Source of the DNA: Sinomicrobium soli
GTDB taxonomy: Bacteria; Bacteroidota; Bacteroidia; Flavobacteriales; Flavobacteriaceae
Assembly (NCBI RefSeq): GCF_003285545.1
Contig: NZ_QLNV01000018.1
Location: 1-64,000, forward strand
Direction: 5' to 3'
Length of the DNA stretch: 64,000 nt
Numbering within the stretch: position 1 is the stretch's first letter; each line of letters starts with the position of its first letter. The notes beneath the pieces were generated by a model. The model made no database searches, was not told the DNA's origin, and worked only from the letters and a program-made list of their open reading frames with translations. The position numbers were made by a program, and so were the translations under genes. Positions 45,562 to 54,271 of the stretch are shown here, in pieces.

Positions 45562-45731
45562 GAAAAATCTTTGATATATATTAGCGAAAAATAAAGGTAT
45601 ATTTTGATTAAATGATTAAAATAAGTTGAAAAAATTGAATTAATACTTAAATGTAGCTTGTATTAATGTGTATTTGTTCTTTTTTGTTTTAAAAAGATGT
45701 TGCTTTTGTTAAAAACATGTTCTTTATATTT

Positions 45732-45759
45732 TTAGCACAAAAATTAATATTTGTGCTAA
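45732..45759. promoter_or_regulatory. Perfect 10-bp inverted repeat near the promoter
   Basis: TTAGCACAAA at 45732-45741 and TTTGTGCTAA at 45750-45759 are exact inverses with an eight-base spacer. The repeat stands just downstream of the putative promoter, 98 bases before the nucleoside hydrolase start. It could be a second operator or a leader hairpin. Confidence 0.6.
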
Positions 45760-45857
45760 TAAAGTTGTTCTTTTTGTTCTGATAAATCAAAATACACCTG
45801 TTTTCAATGCAGTGACGGAAGATCACCTGCCTGTTTAAATCTAAATGGATAGAGAAA

Positions 45858-46913
45858 ATGAAAAAAAATGTTTCAATCCTGTTGTCTTTCTTATCGGCCG
45901 GTATGGTAGGCTTGGGGAGCTGTTCCTGTCAGTCGGATGCAAAAAAGGCCGAAAAGGGGCAGGAGCCGGACTCCGGTACCGGGAAAGCGCCTGTTACCCT
46001 TATCATGGATACGGATATCAGCGGGGATTATGACGATGTAGGAGCCATGGCCGTACTGCATGCGCTGGCCGACAGGGGAGAAGTGCGGATTCTCGGAACC
46101 GTGGCTTCCAACCAAAGTCCGCTGGTAGCACCCACCATTGAAGTTCTCAATACCTATTTCGGCAGGCCCGGCCTGCCCATAGGTGCCCCGAAGATATCCG
46201 GTACAAGCCAGGATTCCAGGAACCTGCGCTGGCCGGATACCCTGGTAGCCAGGTTCCCTCACACCATAAAGAGCAACAATGATGTGCCCGGGGCTGTACA
46301 GGTATATCGTTCCCTGCTCAGCAGCCAGCCCGATACGTCGGTTACTATTGTTACCGTTGGCTATCTGACGAACATGAAGAATTTGCTGCAGTCACCCCCT
46401 GATTCAATTTCGGGCCTGGACGGAAAAGAGCTGGTGACGAAAAAAGTAAAAAAATGGGTGGCTATGGCCGGGAATTTTGAGACTGGGAAAGAAGCTAATG
46501 TAAGGAAAGACCAGGAGGCATCGCACTATGCGATCAGTCACTGGCCGACCCCTGTAGTTTTCAGCGGGTTTGAAATAGGAAAAGATGTGGTTACGGGGAA
46601 GAGGCTGATCAAGTCAGGAGAACAGACCCCGGTAACCATTCCTTACAGGGAAGGCATGTCAGTGCGGCGTATAGATAAAAAGGGCAGGCCCAGCTGGGAT
46701 CAGACGGCTGTACTGGCTGCTGCGAGAGGCTTTGAGCCGTATTTCTCAGCAAGACGGGGAAAATTTACCGCAACCGAAGAGGGCATAAGCAGCTGGCAAG
46801 ACGACCCGGAAGGTCCGCATATCCGCCTGGTCAGGGAAATGGAGTTGGAGGCCCTCACCAGAGAGATCGAGACCCTGATGATGCACAAACCGGAAAAAAA
46901 TGAACTTAAATAA
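45858..46913 (+). CDS. Exported nucleoside hydrolase (IunH-like lipoprotein)
   Basis: A 351-residue protein of the inosine-uridine nucleoside hydrolase superfamily. The calcium-binding aspartates are in MDTDISGDYDD (D51, D53, D59, D60), a variant of the DTDPGxDDxxA motif. A lipobox with Cys22 (GLGSC) marks it as a lipoprotein, so ribosides are split outside the cytoplasm. The product ribose would be used by the ribokinase and permease encoded next. The gene combination resembles the rus ribose-utilisation loci, where a nucleoside hydrolase also is exported. It is the first gene of the LacI-controlled run. Confidence 0.9.
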   Translation: MKKNVSILLSFLSAGMVGLGSCSCQSDAKKAEKGQEPDSGTGKAPVTLIMDTDISGDYDDVGAMAVLHALADRGEVRILGTVASNQSPLVAPTIEVLNTYFGRPGLPIGAPKISGTSQDSRNLRWPDTLVARFPHTIKSNNDVPGAVQVYRSLLSSQPDTSVTIVTVGYLTNMKNLLQSPPDSISGLDGKELVTKKVKKWVAMAGNFETGKEANVRKDQEASHYAISHWPTPVVFSGFEIGKDVVTGKRLIKSGEQTPVTIPYREGMSVRRIDKKGRPSWDQTAVLAAARGFEPYFSARRGKFTATEEGISSWQDDPEGPHIRLVREMELEALTREIETLMMHKPEKNELK

Positions 46914-47015
46914 ACCTGTTATGCACGGCAAAGCGACTTTTCAGGATAGCTTGTTGAGACCCCGGTTTTAGGCTGTCCGGAAGAATTTTGTCGTATACCA
47001 ATCAAACAAATATAA

Positions 47016-47948
47016 ATGAAGAAAGTATTAGTTATAGGAAGCTCAAACCGCGACCTTATTGTTACCGTGGATGATTTTCCCCGGCCCGGGGAAACAGTGA
47101 TGGGGAATTCGTTTTTACAGATGATGGGCGGAAAAGGAGGTAACCAGGCCATAGCGGCAAAAAGGGCCGGGGCAGACGTGTTGTTTATTTCCTGTATCGG
47201 GGAAGATGAGAACGGAATGGCCATAAAGAAAAACTATCAGTCCGAAGGGCTCGATGTGTCTTACATGCTGCTTTCTGAAGATAAACCTACAGGCGTGGCC
47301 CTGATTACCGTAGACCGCAACGGGGAGAATAATATCGTAACCATTGCCGGTGCCAATGAAGACCTGTTGCCGGAAAACCTGACTACGCTGGACGAGACCA
47401 TAGCACAGGCAGATATTTTGCTGATGCAGATGGAGACCCCTGTCCTGACCAATCTGGAAATAAGCCGGAAGGCAAGGGACAACAATAAAAAAGTAGTGCT
47501 GAATGCCGCCCCTGCCATGGCCATACCCAGGGAATTGCTGGAACTGGTAGATATTTTAATAGTCAATGAAACCGAGGCCGAGACGATCAGTGGCATGAAA
47601 GTCGGCAAGTCTCCCGAACGGGTGATCCGGCATTTGCAGGGAAAGGGAGTAGAACAGGTCATTCTCACCCTGGGAGAAAACGGACTGCTGTACGGAACAG
47701 GGGCCGGGGAAACAGTGCACCTGCCGGCCTATAAGGTAAACCCGGTAGATTCCACGGCAGCAGGAGATACGTTTTGCGGCGCACTGGCTGCCGCGCTGAG
47801 CCGGAAAATGGAATGGGAGGAGGCCCTGAGGTATTCTATGGCAGCAGCAGCCATATCCGTTACCAGGATGGGAGCCCAGCCCTCTATTCCGGACAGGCAC
47901 CAGGTGGAAGCTTTCATCGCTAAAAACACTTTGATAGAAAATTCATAA
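47016..47948 (+). CDS. rbsK: Ribokinase
   Basis: A 310-residue PfkB-family kinase. MMGGKGGNQAIAAKRAGADV at residues 36-55 is the ribokinase substrate-binding signature, and the C-terminal STAAGDTFCGAL carries the catalytic base D251. The segments GSSNRDLIVTVDDFPRPGET and VTIAGAN match ribokinase rather than fructokinase or KDG kinase. It makes ribose 5-phosphate in the cytoplasm. It is separated from the hydrolase by 102 bases and from the permease by 12. Confidence 0.94.
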   Translation: MKKVLVIGSSNRDLIVTVDDFPRPGETVMGNSFLQMMGGKGGNQAIAAKRAGADVLFISCIGEDENGMAIKKNYQSEGLDVSYMLLSEDKPTGVALITVDRNGENNIVTIAGANEDLLPENLTTLDETIAQADILLMQMETPVLTNLEISRKARDNNKKVVLNAAPAMAIPRELLELVDILIVNETEAETISGMKVGKSPERVIRHLQGKGVEQVILTLGENGLLYGTGAGETVHLPAYKVNPVDSTAAGDTFCGALAAALSRKMEWEEALRYSMAAAAISVTRMGAQPSIPDRHQVEAFIAKNTLIENS

Positions 47949-47960
47949 TCACTGTATACC

Positions 47961-48965
47961 ATGTTCATTGTTGAAAACTATCTTACGGCCGTTATTTTTT
48001 GCTTTATCACCATGCTGTGCTGGGGCTCCTGGGCCAATACGCAAAAACTGGTTCAGAAAACCTGGAGGTTCGAACTGTTTTACTGGGACTATGTGATCGG
48101 CATTTTTCTCTTTTCGCTGGCAGCAGCCCTGACACTGGGGAGTTTCGGCACCGAAGGAAGGCCCTTTATCGAAGACCTGAAACAGGCAGACACCTCCAAG
48201 ATACTCAGTGCCATTACGGGAGGGGTAGTGTTTAACCTGGCCAACATACTGCTCACTGCCGCCATAGCCGGGGCAGGAATGGCCGTAGCCTTTCCCATAG
48301 GTATCGGGATAGCCCTGGTGCTGGGTGTGGTACTCAATTATTTCCTGGTCGAAAAGGGAGATCCCGTTCTTTTGTTCGCAGGGGTGTTTTTCGTCATGCT
48401 GGCCATTATCATCAATGCCGTGGCCTATCGCCGGTCTTCACCAAACCGGGAGGCTTCCGGCTCAAAATGGATTGTCGTATCGGTCATTGCAGGTGTCCTG
48501 ATGTCACTGTTCTATCGCTTTGTGGCATCCGGCATGGACCTGGAAAACTTCAGGGAGCCCATGACAGGTATGATGACCCCTTATACCGCAGTGGTTGTTT
48601 TTTCCGTGGGCATATTGCTCAGCAATGTGGTCTTTAATAGTATTTTGCTGAAAAGGCCATTGGAAGGAAAGCCGATATCTTACAGGCAGTACTTTAAGGG
48701 AAAGATAAGATGGCACAATATCGGGATTCTCGGAGGGTGTATATGGGCACTCGGTAATGTGCTTAACCTTATTGCCGCCGGTAAGGCCGGGCCGGCCATT
48801 TCTTACGGACTGGGACAGGGAGCCACCCTGGTCGCCGCATTCTGGGGTGTAGTGATCTGGAAGGAATTCCGGAACAGCCCGAAGCCGGTAAACGGACTGA
48901 TCACTGCAATGTTCTGCTGCTTTATTATCGGGCTGGGGCTGATCATTTATTCGGGAGGTTCCTGA
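47961..48965 (+). CDS. GRP-family sugar permease (ribose uptake, inferred)
   Basis: A 334-residue inner-membrane protein with ten hydrophobic helices, from the glucose/ribose porter group of the drug/metabolite transporter superfamily. Typical are CFITMLCWGSWANTQKL near the start and GPAISYGLGQGATLVAAFWG near the end. Ribose is the likely cargo because the gene is 12 bases after ribokinase and such permeases serve ribose systems in Bacteroidota. A rhamnose permease (RhaT is in the same superfamily) is the alternative, as GH78 lies downstream. Confidence 0.88.
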   Translation: MFIVENYLTAVIFCFITMLCWGSWANTQKLVQKTWRFELFYWDYVIGIFLFSLAAALTLGSFGTEGRPFIEDLKQADTSKILSAITGGVVFNLANILLTAAIAGAGMAVAFPIGIGIALVLGVVLNYFLVEKGDPVLLFAGVFFVMLAIIINAVAYRRSSPNREASGSKWIVVSVIAGVLMSLFYRFVASGMDLENFREPMTGMMTPYTAVVVFSVGILLSNVVFNSILLKRPLEGKPISYRQYFKGKIRWHNIGILGGCIWALGNVLNLIAAGKAGPAISYGLGQGATLVAAFWGVVIWKEFRNSPKPVNGLITAMFCCFIIGLGLIIYSGGS

Positions 48966-49020
48966 TCATTCATTACCTGCACATCTCTGTATGATGCCGG
49001 GTAACTATTGTGTAAATATG

Positions 49021-50856
49021 ATGCATGCAAATAAAAGACATATGATAAGATATCACATAAATACTTTGCTGATAACAGGATTACTCCTCGTCGCTACAAA
49101 GGTAACCTGTTTTGCCCAGGCCGGTCAAAGGCCGAATGTCATCGTGATCATGACAGATGATCAGGGGTATGGAGAACTCTCCGTACACGGTAATCCCGTG
49201 CTGAAGACCCCGCAGCTCGACAAGCTGCACGGAGAAAGTGTGAGGTTTACCGATTTCCATGCTGCCCCCATGTGTACACCTACCAGGAGCCAGCTGATGA
49301 CCGGGATCGATGCGGTAAAAAACGGGGCATCCAATGTCAGCAGCGGAAGAACACTCCTGAGAAAAGACCTTAAAACCATGGCCGATTACTTCAGGGAGAG
49401 CAATTACAACACTGGAATATTCGGTAAATGGCACCTGGGGGATAATTATCCCTATCGTCCCGAAGACAGGGGGTTTGAAGAAGCCTTGTGGTTTCCTTCC
49501 TCACATATCAGTTCGGTACCTGATTATTGGGGGAACGATTATTTCGATGATGTTTACATACACAATGGAAAAAGAGAAGCATATAAAGGGTATTGCACCG
49601 ATGTTTTCTTTGACCGTGCCATGAACTTCATGAAAAAGTCAGCAGAAGACAAAAAGCCGTTTTTTGTTTACCTGCCCACCAATACCCCCCACCAGCCCTT
49701 CTATGCCAAGCCGGAAGATGTCAGGGAAATGGAAGAGGTTATCGAAAACTCGGAATTTGCTTCACTGGAGGAGGATATCAAAACCAAGCTTATCCGTTAT
49801 CTGGCCATGATCCGGAATGTAGACGAGAATGTAGGAGGGCTTCAGAAATTCCTCAGAAAAAACAAACTCGACAAAAATACCATCCTGATCTTTTTAACAG
49901 ACAACGGCAGTACCTTCGGCCCGGAATATTACAATGCGGGAATGCGGGGCAAGAAAGTTCAGTTGTACGAAGGAGGCCACCGCGTACCGTTCTTTATCAA
50001 GTGGCCGGAAGGCAGGCTGGGGACGCCTCGTGATGTAGAAGGACTAACCCAGGCCCAGGATATCCTTCCCACGCTTCTGGATCTCTGTAAGATCACCAGG
50101 GAAAAGGACGCGGCTTTCGACGGGATTAGCCTGGCCCCGGTGTTGAGAGGGAAAGAAGATGTTGACCCGGAAAGGGTACTCTGGATCAATTTCAGCCGGA
50201 TGCCTTTCGGGGATTACCCGTCGCCCTATGCAAGATCAATCATCGAAAAATCAGATGCGGCCATTCTCTGGAAAAAATGGCGGCTGTTAAACCGGCGTGA
50301 ACTATACAATCTTGCCGAAGACCCGCTTCAGCAGAATAATGTTATTAAACAGCACCCGGAAATAGTAAGGCAGATGGAAACATATCTCGATAAGTTCTGG
50401 GAAGGAGCAAAAGACGTGGTGAATAAACCACAGCGGGTTATCATCGGTGCGCCCGAGGAAAACCCTTCCCTGCTTACTTCCTGCGAATGGATGGACGTTT
50501 TTCTGGACAGGCAGTTGCAGGTGGCCCGGGGAGATAACAAGAACAGCTACTGGCTTCTCGATGTGGCCGAGGCGGGGAGATATACCTTCGAATTGCGAAG
50601 ATGGCCTGAGGAAACAGGAGCTGCACTTCGACAGAGTATTGATTCGGGTAAATCCTTCCCCATAGCATACGCAAAAATATTTCTGAAAGGAGAAGCAGGT
50701 GAATTTATGCGCAGGAAAAAAGTAGGACAGGACGATCAGGGCTGCACGTTTACCGTCGACCTGGAAAAAGGTCCGGTAGCACTGCACACGTGGTTCGACG
50801 ATGAGAATAACAACAGTTTGTCAGGAGCATATTATGTGTATGTGACAAGAAAATAA
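49021..50856 (+). CDS. Exported sulfatase with C-terminal beta-sandwich
   Basis: A 611-residue sulfatase; ATGs at 48991, 49018, 49021 and 49042 are all in frame, and the one at 49021 leaves a normal signal peptide (LLLVATKVTCFAQ). The core has MTDDQGYGELS, CTPTR with Cys85 and KWHLGDN. After about residue 430 a 150-residue extension (from VIIGAPEEN, with YWLLDVAEAGRYTFELRRWP) looks like a beta-sandwich or binding module. It follows the permease closely, tying desulfation to the riboside module. Confidence 0.92.
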   Translation: MHANKRHMIRYHINTLLITGLLLVATKVTCFAQAGQRPNVIVIMTDDQGYGELSVHGNPVLKTPQLDKLHGESVRFTDFHAAPMCTPTRSQLMTGIDAVKNGASNVSSGRTLLRKDLKTMADYFRESNYNTGIFGKWHLGDNYPYRPEDRGFEEALWFPSSHISSVPDYWGNDYFDDVYIHNGKREAYKGYCTDVFFDRAMNFMKKSAEDKKPFFVYLPTNTPHQPFYAKPEDVREMEEVIENSEFASLEEDIKTKLIRYLAMIRNVDENVGGLQKFLRKNKLDKNTILIFLTDNGSTFGPEYYNAGMRGKKVQLYEGGHRVPFFIKWPEGRLGTPRDVEGLTQAQDILPTLLDLCKITREKDAAFDGISLAPVLRGKEDVDPERVLWINFSRMPFGDYPSPYARSIIEKSDAAILWKKWRLLNRRELYNLAEDPLQQNNVIKQHPEIVRQMETYLDKFWEGAKDVVNKPQRVIIGAPEENPSLLTSCEWMDVFLDRQLQVARGDNKNSYWLLDVAEAGRYTFELRRWPEETGAALRQSIDSGKSFPIAYAKIFLKGEAGEFMRRKKVGQDDQGCTFTVDLEKGPVALHTWFDDENNNSLSGAYYVYVTRK

Positions 50857-50906
50857 GCATAATGGCCAATTATTATTAGAAACCAATAACCAAAACCCAA
50901 TACATT

Positions 50907-52667
50907 ATGAAACCAAAAAAAAATAAGATCCATCTTCTGTTTATGCTGATCCTTTTTCAATGGGGGTGTACGGATGAAAAGGTTTTTGAAACCGACGAAC
51001 AGATAACTCATGAAGAACAACTTGTTTCAGGTTTGTCAGGAGGCCCTGCAACAGCTTATTATGTAAGTACCAGCGGATCGGATGCCAACGACGGGCTCAG
51101 TGCGGCCACTCCTTTTAAGACCTTGTCCAAGGCGGCCGGTATGATCACCGGAGCCGGAGATTCCATACTTTTAAAGCGCGGCGATCAATGGTCGGGAGAG
51201 CGTATACAGCTATCGGGTAAACAGGGAACTCCGGAAAACCCGGTGACCATTACGGCATACGGGTCCGGACCAAAACCCGTGATCAGTGACAATACGAATG
51301 CGGCAATTTTTATTGCCAACTCTTCAGGGTATGTTATTGAAGGATTACAGATTGATGATAATACTACCGGAATTACGCTCATATATCCTTTCAGGAACGG
51401 GAGGGAATATGTACGGATACGGGATTGTGATTTTAACGGGGGAGGAACCTGTGTGCGGATCACAGGCGATTACCAGAAAGATGTAACCACGGCATTCGAA
51501 TATAATATTAAGGATATCCTGGTCGAAGATTGTACCTCGGTAGGCAGCGAAGTCTTTTTGAACTGTGAATACTTTTCCAACCTGACACAGATCGATTTTG
51601 AGACCTATCCGATATGGGACCTGAAAATAGCCGATTGTGACATCACCTCCACTGTCAAGACAGCCATACTTCCCCGCTGGACCAAAGGCGGGTATATAGA
51701 CAACTGTACCATGCTGGACATTTATACCGGAGAAGCCGAGAACGGATCGTGTGCGGTACTTTTGAGAAGGACCCGCGATTTTGAAGTTAAAAACACCGAA
51801 ATTGGTTATGTACACCGAAAAGCTCCCAATGGGCCGGATGGTGAAGCTATCGATTTTGAAGGGCATGTGGTAGAATGTACGGTTTCCAACTGTTACCTGC
51901 ACCATTGTGACGGCCCGGCAATGATGTTCTTTTATACCCTGAATCAGAACGGGCCCGTAAAATACAACAAACGGAACTACGTGCTGAATAATACCTTTCA
52001 CCACAATAACCAGTCCGCACACCATCCCGAAGATTGTGAGATATGGATATCAGACCCCCTGGTAGATTCCAACGGACCTACCGAGATAAGCGGAAATACC
52101 TATACCCGGGTGCCGGGAGTAAGTTTCTATCTCGTCCGCCCCAATGTAACTCCCAACATCACCTTCAGTAATAATACCGAAGTGACCGATGCAGGTCCGT
52201 ATGAATGGAAATTTGACGGAAGTACCTCGGGAATACCGGCCGAAGGCTCTCATAACGACCTGGCAGGCATGACCCGTTTCGGGACTTATGTACAACTGGA
52301 GCTCGATGCAGCCCAGGACGATGGCCCTCCCGCATTTGCGCTGGACGATACTCATCATAAGGGGTTGGATACCGGTTTGAATATCGATGCCTCATCAAAC
52401 CCGAAAATATACCTGACCATCAGGAACAACACACCGGCGCGCAAATTAAAGGTGTATTGGGCAAACCAGTTAGAAGATGCCTATTCGGAACCCCTTAGCG
52501 AAGAACTGAATATTATAGGCAATGCCGGCGAATATTCCAATTATGTTCTTGACCTGGGAACGAATACCGCATGGACGGGGACCGTAGATAAGGTAAAACT
52601 GGTCTGGCCCGATATGTCAAGCGGGTCGGGAACCCTGGATATAGATCATATAGAGGTTGCACCATAG
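50907..52667 (+). CDS. Right-handed beta-helix lipoprotein
   Basis: A 586-residue lipoprotein (lipobox FQWGC). Residues 50-120 show the start of a parallel beta-helix (YYVSTSGSDANDGLSAATPF, then GDSILLKRGDQWSGERIQL), followed by repeated short strands such as VIEGLQIDDNTTGI and ILVEDCTSVGSEV. A jelly-roll-like C-terminus occupies the last 130 residues. Polysaccharide lyases and glycoside hydrolases (PL6, GH28 and others) share this fold, but I see no firm catalytic signature. It most likely cuts or binds the sulfated polysaccharide. It lies 50 bases after the sulfatase. Confidence 0.8.
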   Translation: MKPKKNKIHLLFMLILFQWGCTDEKVFETDEQITHEEQLVSGLSGGPATAYYVSTSGSDANDGLSAATPFKTLSKAAGMITGAGDSILLKRGDQWSGERIQLSGKQGTPENPVTITAYGSGPKPVISDNTNAAIFIANSSGYVIEGLQIDDNTTGITLIYPFRNGREYVRIRDCDFNGGGTCVRITGDYQKDVTTAFEYNIKDILVEDCTSVGSEVFLNCEYFSNLTQIDFETYPIWDLKIADCDITSTVKTAILPRWTKGGYIDNCTMLDIYTGEAENGSCAVLLRRTRDFEVKNTEIGYVHRKAPNGPDGEAIDFEGHVVECTVSNCYLHHCDGPAMMFFYTLNQNGPVKYNKRNYVLNNTFHHNNQSAHHPEDCEIWISDPLVDSNGPTEISGNTYTRVPGVSFYLVRPNVTPNITFSNNTEVTDAGPYEWKFDGSTSGIPAEGSHNDLAGMTRFGTYVQLELDAAQDDGPPAFALDDTHHKGLDTGLNIDASSNPKIYLTIRNNTPARKLKVYWANQLEDAYSEPLSEELNIIGNAGEYSNYVLDLGTNTAWTGTVDKVKLVWPDMSSGSGTLDIDHIEVAP

Positions 52668-52681
52668 TCACAATACCTTTT

Positions 52682-52725
52682 AAAGCCCGGTATCCGGATA
52701 CTGTTCCGGATGTCCGGCGCCTTTT
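52682..52725 (+). terminator. Nested hairpin between the beta-helix and GH5 genes
   Basis: ATCCGGA at 52692-52698 pairs with TCCGGAT at 52705-52711 around a six-base loop, and CCGG at 52687-52690 with 52714-52717 continues the stem; CTTTT follows. It fits a terminator or processing site inside the plus-strand run and could lower expression of the genes from GH5 on, or protect the 3' end of the upstream message. Confidence 0.6.
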
Positions 52726-52760
52726 ATGAATATACGAAATCAGATCAATTATAGTACCGT

Positions 52761-54212
52761 ATGCTTATGTACAGATCATTAAAAATAAACCTGAGCCTTA
52801 TTTCCGGAATTCTCCTTGCTGTATTCTTTCCGGCCGCAAGCGGTTACGGGCAACAACAGTCGCATACTTACCGGTACTCTTATTTTGAACCGGGTGAAGG
52901 ACGGCAGTTTATTCCGAGGGGATTTGTGATGAATACCGAAGACCTTCTGGGAACGATAAGGTATACGAAAAAAGACTATCAGAGAGCAGCCCGCATGGGC
53001 GCCAACTTCCAGGTCATCAGGCTCGACATGGCCCGGCTGGGCGCATGGCCCGGGTATACCCTCGACAGTACATATCTCAAAGAACTCGACAGGATGGTTT
53101 CCCTCGGCAAAACCTTCGGGATGTATACCGGGTTTAAGATGACGGTTTACAGGGTAAGAAAATCTGATGAAAAGGGAATATGGAGCCGGCTCTGGCAGAA
53201 TAAAGACAATACACAGGATGTGGTGATACGGGGATGGAAACATTTGTGGAAGCGATACAAGGAAGAACCCTATGTATATAGCTACGACCTGCTCAACGAA
53301 CCTCATAAAGGGGATGTTGAAGGTTCCTATGATGAGGTCCAGGAGAAATACCTGGTCCCGTTGTACCGGCGGATGATCGATAGTCTCCGGGCAGTCGATA
53401 CCACAAAATGGGCGCTTTACCAGCCGATCCTTATGGAAAAAAATCCTGACCGCGCAAAACAGAAAATACCGTTCTGGGAAACAAAGGAAAACATCCGGCG
53501 GCCGAAGATCATGTTTGCACCGCATATGTACCAGTTAAACCTTCCGGCCATACGGCCAACCCTTCACCGGTATCAAAAAGAAGCAGAGCTGTCCGGTGCT
53601 CCCCTGTTCCTCGGAGAATGGGGCTCTGCAACCTACGATCTTACCGATCGGGATATCAGCGAACAGCAAAAGTATGGCGATGCCTACAGGGAGACAGCCC
53701 GGATCACGGATTCTCTGGGAATGGCTACGATAAAAGCCTGGTTCCTGGGATCGCGGTGGAAAGGGAGCAACCCTGTCGGAAAATTTACATGGGCCATATT
53801 TCAGGACAGTGTGGCCGTGGGAACCGCAGAACGGAAATATATAACAGACATCATAGCAAGGCCGTTTCCCTCAAAAGTCGCGGGGAGGCTGAAACATTTT
53901 AATTACGGATTTGCCGGGCGGCACCTTAAAGTGAAATTTTCCTATGAAAAAGAAAAGGGAAACACGGAAGTCTTTGTCGGAGCCAACCGCCACTATCCCG
54001 ACGGTTTTACACTGTCTGTGAATAACGGCACATGGAAATTTGTCTATGACCCGTTACAAAAAGACCGGCTTTTTCAGGCAGCATCAGAAGAAGAAACCGG
54101 TAGTCCCGGGATCACCTGGGACGATGACCTGCAAAAGATCGTCATAAAAAACCTGCCCCGGGACCATGTAGATTACGTGCTGGATATATATCCGGGAGTT
54201 TTACAGTATTAA
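52761..54212 (+). CDS. Glycoside hydrolase family 5 (endoglycoceramidase-like)
   Basis: A 483-residue exported enzyme with signal peptide (ends ASGYGQ). The TIM-barrel has the two catalytic glutamates of GH5, E180 in LLNEPHKGD and E286 in LGEWGSA. About 90 further C-terminal residues form a beta-sandwich like that of endoglycoceramidases (FSYEKEKGNTEVFVGANRHY). The substrate could be a beta-linked backbone or a glycolipid; the context favours a polysaccharide. It comes between the beta-helix protein and the GH127-like enzyme. Confidence 0.9.
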   Translation: MLMYRSLKINLSLISGILLAVFFPAASGYGQQQSHTYRYSYFEPGEGRQFIPRGFVMNTEDLLGTIRYTKKDYQRAARMGANFQVIRLDMARLGAWPGYTLDSTYLKELDRMVSLGKTFGMYTGFKMTVYRVRKSDEKGIWSRLWQNKDNTQDVVIRGWKHLWKRYKEEPYVYSYDLLNEPHKGDVEGSYDEVQEKYLVPLYRRMIDSLRAVDTTKWALYQPILMEKNPDRAKQKIPFWETKENIRRPKIMFAPHMYQLNLPAIRPTLHRYQKEAELSGAPLFLGEWGSATYDLTDRDISEQQKYGDAYRETARITDSLGMATIKAWFLGSRWKGSNPVGKFTWAIFQDSVAVGTAERKYITDIIARPFPSKVAGRLKHFNYGFAGRHLKVKFSYEKEKGNTEVFVGANRHYPDGFTLSVNNGTWKFVYDPLQKDRLFQAASEEETGSPGITWDDDLQKIVIKNLPRDHVDYVLDIYPGVLQY

Positions 54213-54271
54213 AAGAAAATACAGATCACAAAAATGCTGTAACCCCGCAGGGTAAAGCAAAAGAATACCAA

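Larger units (their letters stand above)
45365..45857. other. Divergent control region between lacI and the nucleoside hydrolase
   Basis: This 493-base AT-rich space holds no gene. It contains the 20-base palindrome at 45542-45561 and the inverted repeat at 45732-45759. A possible promoter towards the nucleoside hydrolase is TTTG near 45713 with TATATTTT near 45726, just upstream of the second repeat. TGTTCTTT-like stretches recur at about 45670, 45719 and 45766. The remainder is featureless. Confidence 0.5.

Noticed and set aside
47961-48965. Assignment of the permease as RhaT (rhamnose)
   Set aside because: The sequence and the position 12 bases after ribokinase fit the GRP-type ribose permeases better; kept as an alternative only.
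50907-52667. Calling the beta-helix protein a pectate or alginate lyase
   Set aside because: The fold is visible but no family-specific catalytic residues could be recognised.
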